From Pararhizobium_B sp963838155 (lineage in GTDB: Bacteria; Pseudomonadota; Alphaproteobacteria; Rhizobiales; Rhizobiaceae): 64,000 nt of DNA. Below the pieces are notes generated by a model that had not been told where the DNA came from, did no database searches, and saw only the letters and a program-made list of their open reading frames with translations. Below are positions 42,348 to 51,085 of the stretch, piece after piece; positions within the stretch are counted from its first letter, which is position 1, and each line of letters starts with the position of its first letter. The position numbers were made by a program, and so were the translations under genes. The DNA lies in assembly GCA_963838155.1 (NCBI GenBank), contig CAWIQE010000035.1, forward strand, positions 51,898-115,897, read 5' to 3'.

Positions 42348-43382
42348 CTAGTCCTCGCCGTCCGCCCGCGCCGTGCGCAGGTTCTGCGCGTAGACGTTGA
42401 TGATCAGCGCCGCCAGCAGGATGAGCCCGCGGATGAGGATCTTCAGGAAGCTGTCGATCTCGACGTGGTCCAGGCCGTTGTTGAGCACGCCGAGCACGCA
42501 GAGCCCGATGATCGTGTTGCCGATGCCGCCGCGACCGCCGAAGAGGCTCGTTCCGCCGACGACGACCGCGGCGATCGCGTCGAGGAGGTAGCCGTCGAAC
42601 TCGTTCTGCTGGGCGCTGCCGAAATGGGCGACCCCCAGCATGCCCGCGACGCCGGCGCAGAAGGCCGAGATCACCAGCACGGCGGCGAGGATGCGCTTGA
42701 CGTTGACGCCCGAATATTCCGCCGCCTCGCGGTTCCCGCCCACCATGTAGATGTAGCGGCCGAAACGCGTGTAGGTCAGCACCACATGGCCGACCAGGAG
42801 GAAGACGGCGAGCACGATGACGATCCACGGAACGCCGCCGATCGTGCCCGATCCGAGCTCCTTCACGAGGTCCGGCACCGCATAGACGATCTGCCCGCGC
42901 ACGAGAAGCGCGCAGATGCCGGCCGCGATCTGCATCATGGCGAGCGTCATGATGAAGGACGGAATGCCGATGATCGTCAGCCCGAATGCGTTGACGAGCC
43001 CGAGCGCGAGGCTGGCGACGACCGCGAGCAGGATCGCCACTCCGCCGGGAAGCGGGATGTTGTCGATGTTCACGTAGGATTGCTGCGCGGTGAAATAGGC
43101 GACCGCGATGCCGGTGGCGTTGGCGATCGCGGCAAAGGACAGGTCGATCTCCGCGCAGAGAATGACGAAGGTCAGCCCCACCGCCATGATGCCGGCGACG
43201 GAGATCTGCGTCAGGATGTTCGCCGCGTTGTCGAGCGTGGCGAAGGACGGGCTCGCGATCGAGAAGAACAAGAGCAGCGCGATGAGCGTCGCGAACGGCG
43301 CGATGTTGCGCATCTGGTTGCGCAGGAACGTCCTGCCGCGCGAATGCCGTTTGCCGAGCGCGGGCCGGGCGGGAATGTTCAT
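42348..43382 (-). CDS. Ribose-type ABC transporter permease of the methylthioribose locus
   Basis: Inner-membrane permease of 344 residues (RbsC family) with about nine to ten hydrophobic segments. The conserved region VGLTFVILCAEIDLSFAAIAN replaces the usual GGIDLSVG pattern (GG is AE here), a mild departure. It is the last gene of the set binding protein, ATPase, permease that follows mtnK-mtnA-aldolase on the same strand, and thus probably imports the compound phosphorylated by MtnK. The ATG at 43382 starts 13 bases after the ATPase stop. Confidence 0.92.
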   Translation of the reverse strand: MNIPARPALGKRHSRGRTFLRNQMRNIAPFATLIALLLFFSIASPSFATLDNAANILTQISVAGIMAVGLTFVILCAEIDLSFAAIANATGIAVAYFTAQQSYVNIDNIPLPGGVAILLAVVASLALGLVNAFGLTIIGIPSFIMTLAMMQIAAGICALLVRGQIVYAVPDLVKELGSGTIGGVPWIVIVLAVFLLVGHVVLTYTRFGRYIYMVGGNREAAEYSGVNVKRILAAVLVISAFCAGVAGMLGVAHFGSAQQNEFDGYLLDAIAAVVVGGTSLFGGRGGIGNTIIGLCVLGVLNNGLDHVEIDSFLKILIRGLILLAALIINVYAQNLRTARADGED

Positions 43383-43394
43383 CGGGCTGTCCTC

Positions 43395-44918
43395 TCAGGC
43401 GACATCGAGCAGGCCGTCCTTGCTGATCGTTTCATCGGCGAATTCACGGACGATCCGTCCCCTCTTCATCACCAGGATACGGTCGGCGAGCGAAAGCACG
43501 GTCTCCGGCTCCGCCGACACCACGATGATCGCGAGGCCCTCGTCGCGCAGCGTCCGGACGATCTTGACGACGTCGTCCTTCGCGCCGACGTCCATGCCCC
43601 GGGTCGGTTCGTTCAGTATGAGCACGCGCGGCCGGTAGGCCAGCCACTTGGCGAGCGCCACCTTCTGCTGGTTGCCGCCGGAAAGGTTGGCGAGCAGGTT
43701 GGTCACGTTCGCCGGGCGGATGTTGAGCGAGACCGTCTGCTCCTCGGCCATCGCCTTCTCGACCCGAGGCCGCAGCCACAGCCGGGCGATCCGGCCGAGC
43801 GTCGAGATCGAGATGTTCTTGAAGACCGGCTCCTGGTAGAAGAGCATGGATCTCCGGCTCTCCGGAACCAGGGCTATGCCGGCGCGCCGCGCCGCCGCCG
43901 TGTGCCTGAGGTCGAGCGTCTTCCCGTCGATCGACAGGGAGCCGCCGTCCGGCTTGATCTTCCCGAAGAGGGCGCGCGACAGCTCGATCTGGCCGCAGCC
44001 CATGAAGCCGTAGATCCCGAGCACTTCCCCGGCGCGGGCTTCCAGCGAGATGCGCGAGAAGGCGCGCCCGTAGCTCAGGTCGCGCACCGAAAGGACGGCG
44101 TCGGCCTCCGGCTTGCCGCGAAGGGAGATGGCGCTCGTGTAGCTGTCCTCGAGATCCTCGTGGCCGCTGCCGATCATCTTTTCGATCACCCAGCTCTTGT
44201 CGACCGCCGAAACCCGCTCCGTCACGACCCTCCGGCCGTTGCGGAAGACCGTCACCGTGTCGGACACCGAGAGGATGTCGTCGAGGAAATGCGAGATGAA
44301 GATGATGCTGCGGCCGCTCTTGCGCACGCCCTCGAGGACGTCGAACAGCCGCCGTACCTCCGGCGGCGACAGCGCCGACGTCGGTTCGTCCAGGATGATG
44401 ATGCCGGCCCCGGAAAACAGCACCCGGGCCAGTTCGATGAGCTGCTGCAGCCCGATCGGCAGGGAGCCCATGGTCGTGGCCGGATCGACGTCGATGCCGA
44501 GGTTCTTGAGCTGCGTGCGCGCACCCTCGGCCATCGCCTTCCAGTCGACGAAGCCGTGGCGGGTCGGCTGCTTGCCCAGATAGACGTTCTCCGCCACCGT
44601 CAGGTCGGGCACGACGCTCAGCTCCTGGTGCACCATGCCGATGCCGGCGTCGAGCGCGTCCCGGGCCGAGCGGAACCGGACCTCGCGGCCGTCGATCGTC
44701 ATCCGGCCGTGATAGTCCGTGTGGACGCCGGCGATGATCTTCATCAGCGTCGACTTGCCGGCGCCGTTCTCGCCGACGAGGCCGTGGATTTCCCCCGCCT
44801 TCAGCTCGAAGTCGACGTCGCGCAGCGCCGCGACGCCGCCGAACGACTTTGAAATGCCCTCCAGCCGGAGGCGCGCAGTCTGCTGCTGACTATCGTCCAA
44901 CGTCGCCATTCTGCCCAT
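43395..44918 (-). CDS. Ribose-type ABC transporter ATPase of the methylthioribose locus
   Basis: Cytoplasmic ATPase of 507 residues with two ABC domains (RbsA family, normal length). First domain: Walker A GENGAGKST, GLQQLIELARVL signature region, IILDEPTSAL. Second domain: P-loop degenerate (GFMGCGQIE), signature LSGGNQQKV and LILNEPTRGMD. It drives the permease at 42348. Unlike the RbsA protein at 616-2514 it has no C-terminal extension, which makes that extension stand out. Confidence 0.93.
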   Translation of the reverse strand: MGRMATLDDSQQQTARLRLEGISKSFGGVAALRDVDFELKAGEIHGLVGENGAGKSTLMKIIAGVHTDYHGRMTIDGREVRFRSARDALDAGIGMVHQELSVVPDLTVAENVYLGKQPTRHGFVDWKAMAEGARTQLKNLGIDVDPATTMGSLPIGLQQLIELARVLFSGAGIIILDEPTSALSPPEVRRLFDVLEGVRKSGRSIIFISHFLDDILSVSDTVTVFRNGRRVVTERVSAVDKSWVIEKMIGSGHEDLEDSYTSAISLRGKPEADAVLSVRDLSYGRAFSRISLEARAGEVLGIYGFMGCGQIELSRALFGKIKPDGGSLSIDGKTLDLRHTAAARRAGIALVPESRRSMLFYQEPVFKNISISTLGRIARLWLRPRVEKAMAEEQTVSLNIRPANVTNLLANLSGGNQQKVALAKWLAYRPRVLILNEPTRGMDVGAKDDVVKIVRTLRDEGLAIIVVSAEPETVLSLADRILVMKRGRIVREFADETISKDGLLDVA

Positions 44919-44973
44919 GACCGGTCGATGCGGGAGCGGGCTGCCCGCGGGCGGGCCCGCTCCCCGAAGGGCC

Positions 44974-45996
44974 TCAGATGAGGAAGTGCTGCTCCATCCA
45001 GAGCATGCCGGCGGCGTTGGACTTGGTGACCACCGGTCCGTCGGTCACGACGTTCTTCGGAATGCCGCCCTCGCCGGTCTTCTCCCCGCCGGTCACCGCC
45101 GCGACGCCGGCGACGATGGCGCCGCCGTGGATGCGGCAGGACGGGTTGCGCACCGTCGCGTACATCCGCCCGTCGGCCACCGCAGAGATCGCCGGCGGCA
45201 TGGCGTCGCAACCGCCGATCTTGATGTCGGTCCGGTTGTGGGCCTTCATGACGTTGTAGGCGGCGAGCGCCATGTCGTCGTTGTGGAAGTAGGCCGCGTC
45301 GATCTGCGGGTATTTCGTCAGGTAGGTCTCCCACAGGCGCGCCGTCTTCGACACGTCCCAGTCCGCCGGCTGCGTGTCCAGCACCTTGATGTCCGGGTGC
45401 TTCTCGATGACCGACTTGAAGCCGCGTGCGCGCCCTTGCGCCCCGGTATGGCCGAGCGCGCCCTGGGTCATGATGATGTTGCCCTTGCCGCCGATCGCGT
45501 CGACGAGCGCCTGGGTCACGGAGGATCCCATGAATTCGTTGTCGGGCGCCAGGAACGAGTGGATGTTGATCTGGTCGAGCGGCGCGATCAGCGTGTCCAT
45601 GTCGATGACGGGAATGCCCGCGTCGATCATCTTCTGCACCGGCTGCGTCAGCGTGCCGATGCCGAAGGCCTGGATGGCCACGAAGTCCCATTTCTGCGAG
45701 GCCATGTTGTCGATGGCGGCGCGCTGCTTGACGGCGTCGAGTTCGCCGTCGAACCAGGTCACGTCGACATTGTAGAGCTTGCCCCAGTATTCGGCCGCCT
45801 GCTTGCCCTGCGCGCACCAGGTCGCCTGCAGGCCGGCGTTCGAGAACGCCGCCTTCAGCGGCTTTTCGGAGCGGCCCACCGCCATCTCCGCCGCCATGGC
45901 CGGGCTCAGGCCGAGCCCGCCCAGAACCGCTGCTGCTCCGCCAAGCGACGCTGCGGCCAGAAAGTCGCGTCGGCTCGTGCCTTTGGAATCCGTCAT
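44974..45996 (-). CDS. Tat-exported ribose-type binding protein of the methylthioribose locus
   Basis: Periplasmic binding protein of 340 residues (Peripla_BP_4). Twin-arginine signal at residues 7-36 (TSRRDFLAAASLGG, hydrophobic stretch, AMAA). The mature chain shows KAAFSNAGLQATWCAQGKQ, DFVAIQAFGIGTL and HNDDMALAAYNVMKAH, the last a usual hinge/ligand region. The ATG at 45996 is preferred because the Tat motif follows directly and GAGGA precedes it. Probably binds 5-methylthioribose or another 5-modified ribose, inferred only from the neighbouring catabolic genes. Confidence 0.9.
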   Translation of the reverse strand: MTDSKGTSRRDFLAAASLGGAAAVLGGLGLSPAMAAEMAVGRSEKPLKAAFSNAGLQATWCAQGKQAAEYWGKLYNVDVTWFDGELDAVKQRAAIDNMASQKWDFVAIQAFGIGTLTQPVQKMIDAGIPVIDMDTLIAPLDQINIHSFLAPDNEFMGSSVTQALVDAIGGKGNIIMTQGALGHTGAQGRARGFKSVIEKHPDIKVLDTQPADWDVSKTARLWETYLTKYPQIDAAYFHNDDMALAAYNVMKAHNRTDIKIGGCDAMPPAISAVADGRMYATVRNPSCRIHGGAIVAGVAAVTGGEKTGEGGIPKNVVTDGPVVTKSNAAGMLWMEQHFLI

Positions 45997-46360
45997 GATG
46001 TCCTCCCTCAACGACCTGCCTCCCAGCAGGCGCGCAGAGTATGGCAGGCGATGCGGGGCGCGACAATATGGCAGGCCGAGCCGCCGCACGATTGCAACCC
46101 TGGGGCGGCGCCACCGCCGGAAAGCGGCTTCGCCGGCGGGCCGCGCCGGCTGGAAATTCCGCCGCAAGTGGCTGTAACATCTATATTTCGCGGGGAACGT
46201 CGAAAGGCGGGCGACCCGGGACGAAACCGGGTCGGGCCCGCCGGTGCGGCGCGAACCGTCCAATTTTTCGGCCTTAGGTTGCGCAATGCGGGGAGGCGGG
46301 ACTAATGCTTTAGTCGTCACCCCGCCCTACCGTTTTCGGAGGCTGGACCCAAGGCCCGAC
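45997..46360. other. Spacer between aldolase and binding-protein genes with a long hairpin
   Basis: This 364-base gap within the minus-strand gene series has no credible gene. At 46207-46243 GGCGGGC-GACCCGG pairs with CCGGGTC-GG-GCCCGCC around a 7-base loop; on the minus strand it is followed by TTTCG, so it could be a weak terminator or attenuator of the mtnKA-aldolase transcript. At 46300-46315 GACTAA/TTAGTC form a smaller inverted repeat. A separate promoter for the transporter genes probably lies between the hairpin and 45996. Confidence 0.45.
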
Positions 46361-47047
46361 TCAGCGCGCTCCGTAGCCGAGTTCCGCCATCCTGGCGATG
46401 ACGCGCTCGATCTCCGCGTCGGGCAGCACCGGCGGCTCCCCGAGGCAGAGCGCGGCGACGTACATGTGCGCGAGCGTCTCCACCTCCACCGCGAGCCGAA
46501 ACGCCGCGTCGAACGTTTGGCCGAGCGCGATCTGCCCGTGCTGGCCGAGAAGGCAGGCCTTGCGCCCGGCCAGCGCCTCGAGCGCGGCGTCGGAGAGTTC
46601 CTGCGTGCCGAAGGTCTCGTAGCGCGCGCAGCGGATCGTCGGCCCGCCGGCGACGGCGACCATGTAGTGGAAGGCCGGGATCGCCCGATGGTGCGCTGCG
46701 AGCGCGGTCGCATGGGTGGAATGGCAGTGCAGGACGACGGAGACGTCCTCGCGCGCCGCCAGGATGTCGCGGTGGAACCGCCATTCCGACGACGGCCTCC
46801 GGTCGCCCTCGCTGGAGCCGTCCGGGCGCAGCACGACGAGGTCTTCCGGCCCCATGCTCTCGTAGGGCAGGGAGGACGGCGTGATGAGAATGCCGTCCTC
46901 GCACCGCATCGAGAGGTTGCCCGAGGTGCCCTGGTTGATGCCGGACGCGTTCATCCGGCAACATGTCTCGACCATGGCCTCCCGCAGCGCCCGGTCCGCC
47001 GTCGTCGCGCCCTTCCCGCGACGCGCCTTCATGCGCTGGCCGGTCAC
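46361..47047 (-). CDS. Class II aldolase, probable 5-(methylthio)ribulose-1-phosphate aldolase
   Basis: Zinc aldolase of 228 residues in the FucA/AraD fold. E88, H107, H109 and H170 (SSEWR, HCHSTH, GQHG) have exactly the spacing of Glu73, His92, His94 and His155 of E. coli FucA. Next to mtnA and mtnK it matches Ald2 of the DHAP shunt, which splits methylthioribulose-1-phosphate into DHAP and (methylthio)acetaldehyde. The alternative, the dehydratase MtnB, shares the fold but would need MtnC/MtnD, which are absent here. GTG at 47047 overlaps the mtnA stop; ATG 47032 is the other possible start. Confidence 0.85.
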   Translation of the reverse strand: MTGQRMKARRGKGATTADRALREAMVETCCRMNASGINQGTSGNLSMRCEDGILITPSSLPYESMGPEDLVVLRPDGSSEGDRRPSSEWRFHRDILAAREDVSVVLHCHSTHATALAAHHRAIPAFHYMVAVAGGPTIRCARYETFGTQELSDAALEALAGRKACLLGQHGQIALGQTFDAAFRLAVEVETLAHMYVAALCLGEPPVLPDAEIERVIARMAELGYGAR

Positions 47048-48141
47048 GACGCACGCCTCGGGGCGAGCGGCAGAAGGCCCTCCCGCGATGCCTCGAGGAC
47101 GCCGCGCTCGGTGATCAGCCCGGTCACGAGGCGGGCCGGCGTCACGTCGAAGGCGTAGTTCGCCGCCGGCGTCGCCTCCGGCGAGATGCGCACCTGCGTC
47201 ACCGTCCCGTAGGCCGTCCGTCCCCAAACCAGCGAGACCTCGTCGCCGTCGCGCTCCTCGATCGGGATGTCCCGCACGCCGTCCGAGACCGTCCAGTCGA
47301 TCGTCGGCGAGGGCAGGGCGACATAGAAGGGCACGCCGTTGTCGGCCGCCGCCAGCGCCTTCAGATAGGTCCCGATCTTGTTGCAGACGTCGCCGTTGGC
47401 GGCCGTGCGGTCGGTGCCGACCAGCACCATGTCCACCTTGCCGTGCTGCATCAGGTGGCCGCCGGCATTGTCGACGACGAGCGTGTGCGGCACGCCGTGG
47501 CCGGCCATCTCCCAGGCGGTCAGGTGGGCGCCCTGGTTGCGCGGCCGGGTTTCGTCGACATAGACGTGGAGCGGGACGCCATCGTCCGCGGCGAGGAAGA
47601 TCGGTGCCGTCGCCGTGCCGTAGTCGACCGTGGCCAGCCAGCCCGCATTGCAGTGGGTGAGGATGTTGACCGGCTCGCCGGGCTTCTTCCGGGCGGCGAT
47701 CTGCCGGATGATCTCGAGTCCGTTCCGGCCGATCGCCCTGTTGATCTCGACGTCCTCGCGGGCGATCTCCTCCGCCTTGCGGAAGGCCGCCTCGGCGCGC
47801 GCTGCCGGCGGCAGCGGCCGGAGCAGGCCGCGCATGGCGTCGAGCGCCCATCTGAGGTTGATCGCGGTCGGCCGCGTCGCGTTGAGCGTCGTCCAGGCCG
47901 CGTCGAGCGCCGCGTCGGACGGGTCCTCCGCCATCCGGCTGGCTACCCCGTAGGCGGCAGTCACGCCGATCAGCGGCGCCCCGCGCACCCACATGTCGCG
48001 GATGGCGGTGGCGAAATCGTCGAGGGCGGCGAGCGTGACGACGCGGAATTCGTGCGGCAGCCGGCGCTGGTCGATGATGTCGACGGAGCGGCCGTCGCCG
48101 TTCGGCCAGATGGTGGTGTAGTGCCTGCCGTCGACTTTCAT
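47044..48141 (-). CDS. mtnA: S-methyl-5-thioribose-1-phosphate isomerase
   Basis: Cytosolic isomerase of 365 residues (MtnA/eIF2B-alpha-like) converting methylthioribose-1-phosphate to methylthioribulose-1-phosphate. Family segments MWVRGAPLIGVTAAYG near residue 50, NILTHCNAGWLATVDYGTA with the catalytic Cys, and VGTDRTAANGDVCNKIGTY with the Asp are all intact. It overlaps mtnK upstream (ATGA) and the aldolase downstream (GTGA), so the three are one translational unit. Confidence 0.95.
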   Translation of the reverse strand: MKVDGRHYTTIWPNGDGRSVDIIDQRRLPHEFRVVTLAALDDFATAIRDMWVRGAPLIGVTAAYGVASRMAEDPSDAALDAAWTTLNATRPTAINLRWALDAMRGLLRPLPPAARAEAAFRKAEEIAREDVEINRAIGRNGLEIIRQIAARKKPGEPVNILTHCNAGWLATVDYGTATAPIFLAADDGVPLHVYVDETRPRNQGAHLTAWEMAGHGVPHTLVVDNAGGHLMQHGKVDMVLVGTDRTAANGDVCNKIGTYLKALAAADNGVPFYVALPSPTIDWTVSDGVRDIPIEERDGDEVSLVWGRTAYGTVTQVRISPEATPAANYAFDVTPARLVTGLITERGVLEASREGLLPLAPRRAS

Positions 48142-49406
48142 GGATGGTCCTCCCCTGCAAGGACGCGCGCCAGCGCGTGAACCTCGTCGAGCCCCGCGAT
48201 CCGGCGCCGGTTGACGACCAGGTGCCGTCCGAGCAGCAGCGCCGGACGCTCGCAGGATGCGCGCAGATCCTCGTCCTCGATGGTCTCGAAGTCGGCGTTG
48301 TGGGCGAGCCCGAGGATGCGGCGATGGATCTCGACCCCGGCGAAGCCGAGCATGTCCTGCCGGATGTCGTGCAGCAGATGGTCGAGCGCCTGGCGCGCGC
48401 CGAGCGGGTCTCCCTGGTCCTCGTAGAGCGAGGACGGATAGAGAATGCCCCGACGCGTGGCGAAGAGCCGCGAGAACTCGGCGCGGAACGTGCGCCAGAT
48501 TTCGCCGGCCGCCTCCAGGAGCCAAGCGCGCATGTCGCTGCGCGCGCCGGCTTCCTCCTCGTGGCCCTTCTGGGAAAAATAGGCCATCCAGAAGTTGGCG
48601 AGCAGCATGCCGACGTCGAAGGCCATCGGGCCGTAGACGGCGAATTCCGGATCGATCGCCCGCGTGTCGTCGTCCGTCACCATGACGGAGCCCGTATGGA
48701 GGTCCCCGTGGAGCAGCGTCTGCGCGGAGGCCGTGAACAGGTATTTCAGGTGCTGCGCCTCCACCTTGAGGTCGCGATCCGCCCTGAGCGCCGCCACTGT
48801 CGCGTCGAGCCGCGGCGTGTGCCGGTTCAGCTCGGCTTCGAAATAGGGGTCGGTGAAGACGAGGTTCTCGGTGATGTCGCAGAGCTCGACATTGTCGGCG
48901 AAGAGCGCCATGTCCGCCTTCTTGGCCGGCGCGTCCATCGCCAGGTCGGACCCGAGAAAGAGCGTGCGCGCCGTGAAGAACCCGAGATCGGAGGCGACCC
49001 GCGGCAGCCGCCGTCCCTCGATGAAAGCACGGCGAAGGATGACGTGCGGGGTGAGGTATTCCATCGCGACGAGTGCCTGCGCCTCGTCGAAATGGTAGAT
49101 CTCCGGCACCCGCCCGGGATCCCGTTGGGCCTGCCGCGACAGCGCGTGGTATTCGAAATAGGCGCGCTTCAGCGGCAGGGGCCAGCTCTCGCCCACGAGC
49201 CGCACATAGGGAAGCGCCTGCTTGACGACCACGCCGCCCCGCGGTCCCTCCACGATGAAGACCAGGTTGAGGTTGCCGTCGCCGACCTCCCGGACCGACC
49301 AGCCTGCGGGGTCGCCGCCGATCTTCTCCCGAAGCCGGTCGATCGACCCGAGGCGCCCGGGCAGGCTTTCCACCGTCAATGCTTCGAAGCCGTTCGCTTC
49401 CGCCAT
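48138..49406 (-). CDS. mtnK: S-methyl-5-thioribose kinase
   Basis: Cytosolic kinase of 422 residues with the APH/choline-kinase fold; phosphorylates 5-methylthioribose at C1. Visible are WSVREVGDGNLNLVFIV with the glycine loop region, VVVKQALPYVR with the ATP-binding Lys, and LLHGDLHTGSVMV, AIDPEFAVYGPMAFD with the catalytic and metal Asp residues. The ATG at 49406 follows GGGAGGACGGA. It heads the operon mtnK-mtnA-aldolase, and the region upstream holds the triple repeat at 49495. Confidence 0.94.
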   Translation of the reverse strand: MAEANGFEALTVESLPGRLGSIDRLREKIGGDPAGWSVREVGDGNLNLVFIVEGPRGGVVVKQALPYVRLVGESWPLPLKRAYFEYHALSRQAQRDPGRVPEIYHFDEAQALVAMEYLTPHVILRRAFIEGRRLPRVASDLGFFTARTLFLGSDLAMDAPAKKADMALFADNVELCDITENLVFTDPYFEAELNRHTPRLDATVAALRADRDLKVEAQHLKYLFTASAQTLLHGDLHTGSVMVTDDDTRAIDPEFAVYGPMAFDVGMLLANFWMAYFSQKGHEEEAGARSDMRAWLLEAAGEIWRTFRAEFSRLFATRRGILYPSSLYEDQGDPLGARQALDHLLHDIRQDMLGFAGVEIHRRILGLAHNADFETIEDEDLRASCERPALLLGRHLVVNRRRIAGLDEVHALARVLAGEDHP

Positions 49407-49494
49407 TCCGTCCTCCCGTTCGCGACGGCCCCGCCGGACCGCCGTACCGACATATGTCAAAGACCCGTCCACCACAACAAGCGGGGTTTCATAG

Positions 49495-49695
49495 CAATTC
49501 CAGGAAAAGTGGGAACCGGTTTTCCGTCCGGAATTGCGAAAAGGAAAACCCAATTCCAGGAAAAGTGGGAACCGGTTTTCCGTCCGGAATTGCGAAAAGG
49601 AAAACCCAATTCCAGGAAAAGTGGGAACCGGTTTTCCGTCCGGAATTGCGAAAGAGAAAGACTTCAAGTCCAGGAAAAAAGGCAACCGTTCTTTC
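49495..49695 (+). repeat. Tandem array of the palindromic element, three exact 56-base units and one decayed unit
   Basis: Units start at 49495, 49551 and 49607 with a period of exactly 56 bases. Each reads CAATTCC-A-GGAAAA-GTGGGAACC-GG-TTTTCC-GTCC-GGAATTG plus a short CGAAAAGGAAAACC spacer. Outer arms CAATTCC/GGAATTG and inner arms GGAAAA/TTTTCC nest. A fourth, decayed unit runs from about 49668 to 49695. The 454-base region 49407-49860 that holds it separates divergent mtnK and the TRAP binding-protein gene and contains no gene. Confidence 0.9.
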
Positions 49696-49860
49696 GTCCG
49701 CGGTCGCGCCCGCAACGAGCCTTTCGCCGGTTAAACTGTTGGATTTATTGGCTAATCTCGCCACTATACCTGTGCGACAGAATGAAGCATAATTTATCCC
49801 GTCCACATCATTCAGTTTTCGCGATTGGCGAAAAGATGTGGCGCTTGGGAGGAGGGTAAA

Positions 49861-50982
49861 ATGACCAGTGCAGATCATGCTGTATCCCGCCGGAAGTTCA
49901 TCGGCGGGGCCGCGGTCGCGGGTGCGGCGACCATCGCCATGCCGCAGGTCTCCCGTGCCGAGACGGTGACCTTGAAGATGCAGGGCTCGTGGGGGGCCGG
50001 GGACATCTTCAACGACTACGCCCATCAGCTCGTCGACATCATCAACGATCTGGGCGAAGGCCGCCTCAAGATCGACTACCTGAACGCCGGCGCCGTGGTG
50101 AAGGCGTTCGAGGTGCAGGACGCCGTCAGCAAGGGCGTTCTCGACATGGGCCACATGGTCCCGGCCTACTGGTACGGCAAGAACCGGGCGGCGTCGCTCT
50201 GGGGCACGGGACCGTGCTTCGGCTGGGACACGCACGGCGTGCTCGCCTGGACCAACGGTCCGGGCAAGGATCTCTACGTCGAACTGACCCAGAAGATCCT
50301 CGGGCTCAACATCGTCGGATGGTTCCTGATGCCGCAATCGCCGCAGCCGCTCGGCTGGTTCAACAAGGAACCGACGTCGATCGACGACATGAAGAACCTG
50401 AAGTACCGCACGGTCGGCCTCGCGGCGAACGTCATGCAGGAGCTCGGCTGCAAGGTCACCCAGCTTCCCGGCGGCGAGATCGTGCCCGCCATGGAGAAGG
50501 GCGTCATCGACGCCTTCGAGTACAGCAACCCGACCTCCGACTTCCGCTTCGGCGCCCCCGACGTCGCGAAGGTCTACATGCTGAGCTCCTACCACCAGGC
50601 GAGCGAGTGCCTGGAAGTCGAGATGAACAAGGACAAGTGGGGATCGCTCGCCAAGGAGCAGCAGGCGATCATCACCCATGCCATCCAGGCGGCCAACTCG
50701 ACCAATCTCTGGTTCGCCTTCAGCAGCTACGGCGAGTATCTGCAGAAGATCAAGGAGGCCGGCGTCTCGGTGAAAAGGACGCCGAAATCGATCCTGAGCG
50801 CCCAGCTGGACGCCTGGGACAAGGTCGTCGAGCACTACGGCAAGGATCCGTTCTTCCAGAAGGTCGTCGACAGCCAGAAGGCCTTCGCCAAGGACAAGAC
50901 CTACTGCCAGATCATGATGAACAACGACTTCGCCCTGGCATACACCCACTATTACGGCAAGGAGCAGCCGCTCGATCTCTGA
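49861..50982 (+). CDS. Tat-exported TRAP transporter substrate-binding protein
   Basis: Periplasmic DctP-family protein of 373 residues. Twin-arginine signal near residues 10-35 (SRRKFIGGAAVAGA, ending SRA-E). Motifs LNAGAVVKAFEVQDAVSKGVLDMGH, YWYGKNRAASLWGTGP and KFRTVG-like KYRTVGLAANVM belong to the mannitol/chloroaromatic/keto-acid (TakP-like) branch, many of whose members bind organic acids. The ATG follows GGGAGGAGGG. It is followed by DctQ and DctM and an amidase, so the ligand may be an amide or carboxylate. Confidence 0.92.
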   Translation: MTSADHAVSRRKFIGGAAVAGAATIAMPQVSRAETVTLKMQGSWGAGDIFNDYAHQLVDIINDLGEGRLKIDYLNAGAVVKAFEVQDAVSKGVLDMGHMVPAYWYGKNRAASLWGTGPCFGWDTHGVLAWTNGPGKDLYVELTQKILGLNIVGWFLMPQSPQPLGWFNKEPTSIDDMKNLKYRTVGLAANVMQELGCKVTQLPGGEIVPAMEKGVIDAFEYSNPTSDFRFGAPDVAKVYMLSSYHQASECLEVEMNKDKWGSLAKEQQAIITHAIQAANSTNLWFAFSSYGEYLQKIKEAGVSVKRTPKSILSAQLDAWDKVVEHYGKDPFFQKVVDSQKAFAKDKTYCQIMMNNDFALAYTHYYGKEQPLDL

Positions 50983-51085
50983 CGTCCCGACGGACGTTCG
51001 GAAATTCGGATGGCAGGCATGATCCGGGGCGGCGCCGAGGCGCCGTCCCGATCCCGCCGCGACGGCTCATGTTGGAGGCACCTCG

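Noticed and set aside
46361..47047. MtnB (methylthioribulose-1-phosphate dehydratase) as identity of the class II aldolase
   Set aside because: The residue spacing is that of FucA-type aldolases and no MtnC/MtnD genes accompany it; MtnB is kept only as a lesser alternative.
49495..49695. Tandem repeats as a possible CRISPR array
   Set aside because: The units are directly adjacent with identical spacers of about 14 bases, there are no unique spacers and no cas genes; they are copies of the dispersed palindromic element.
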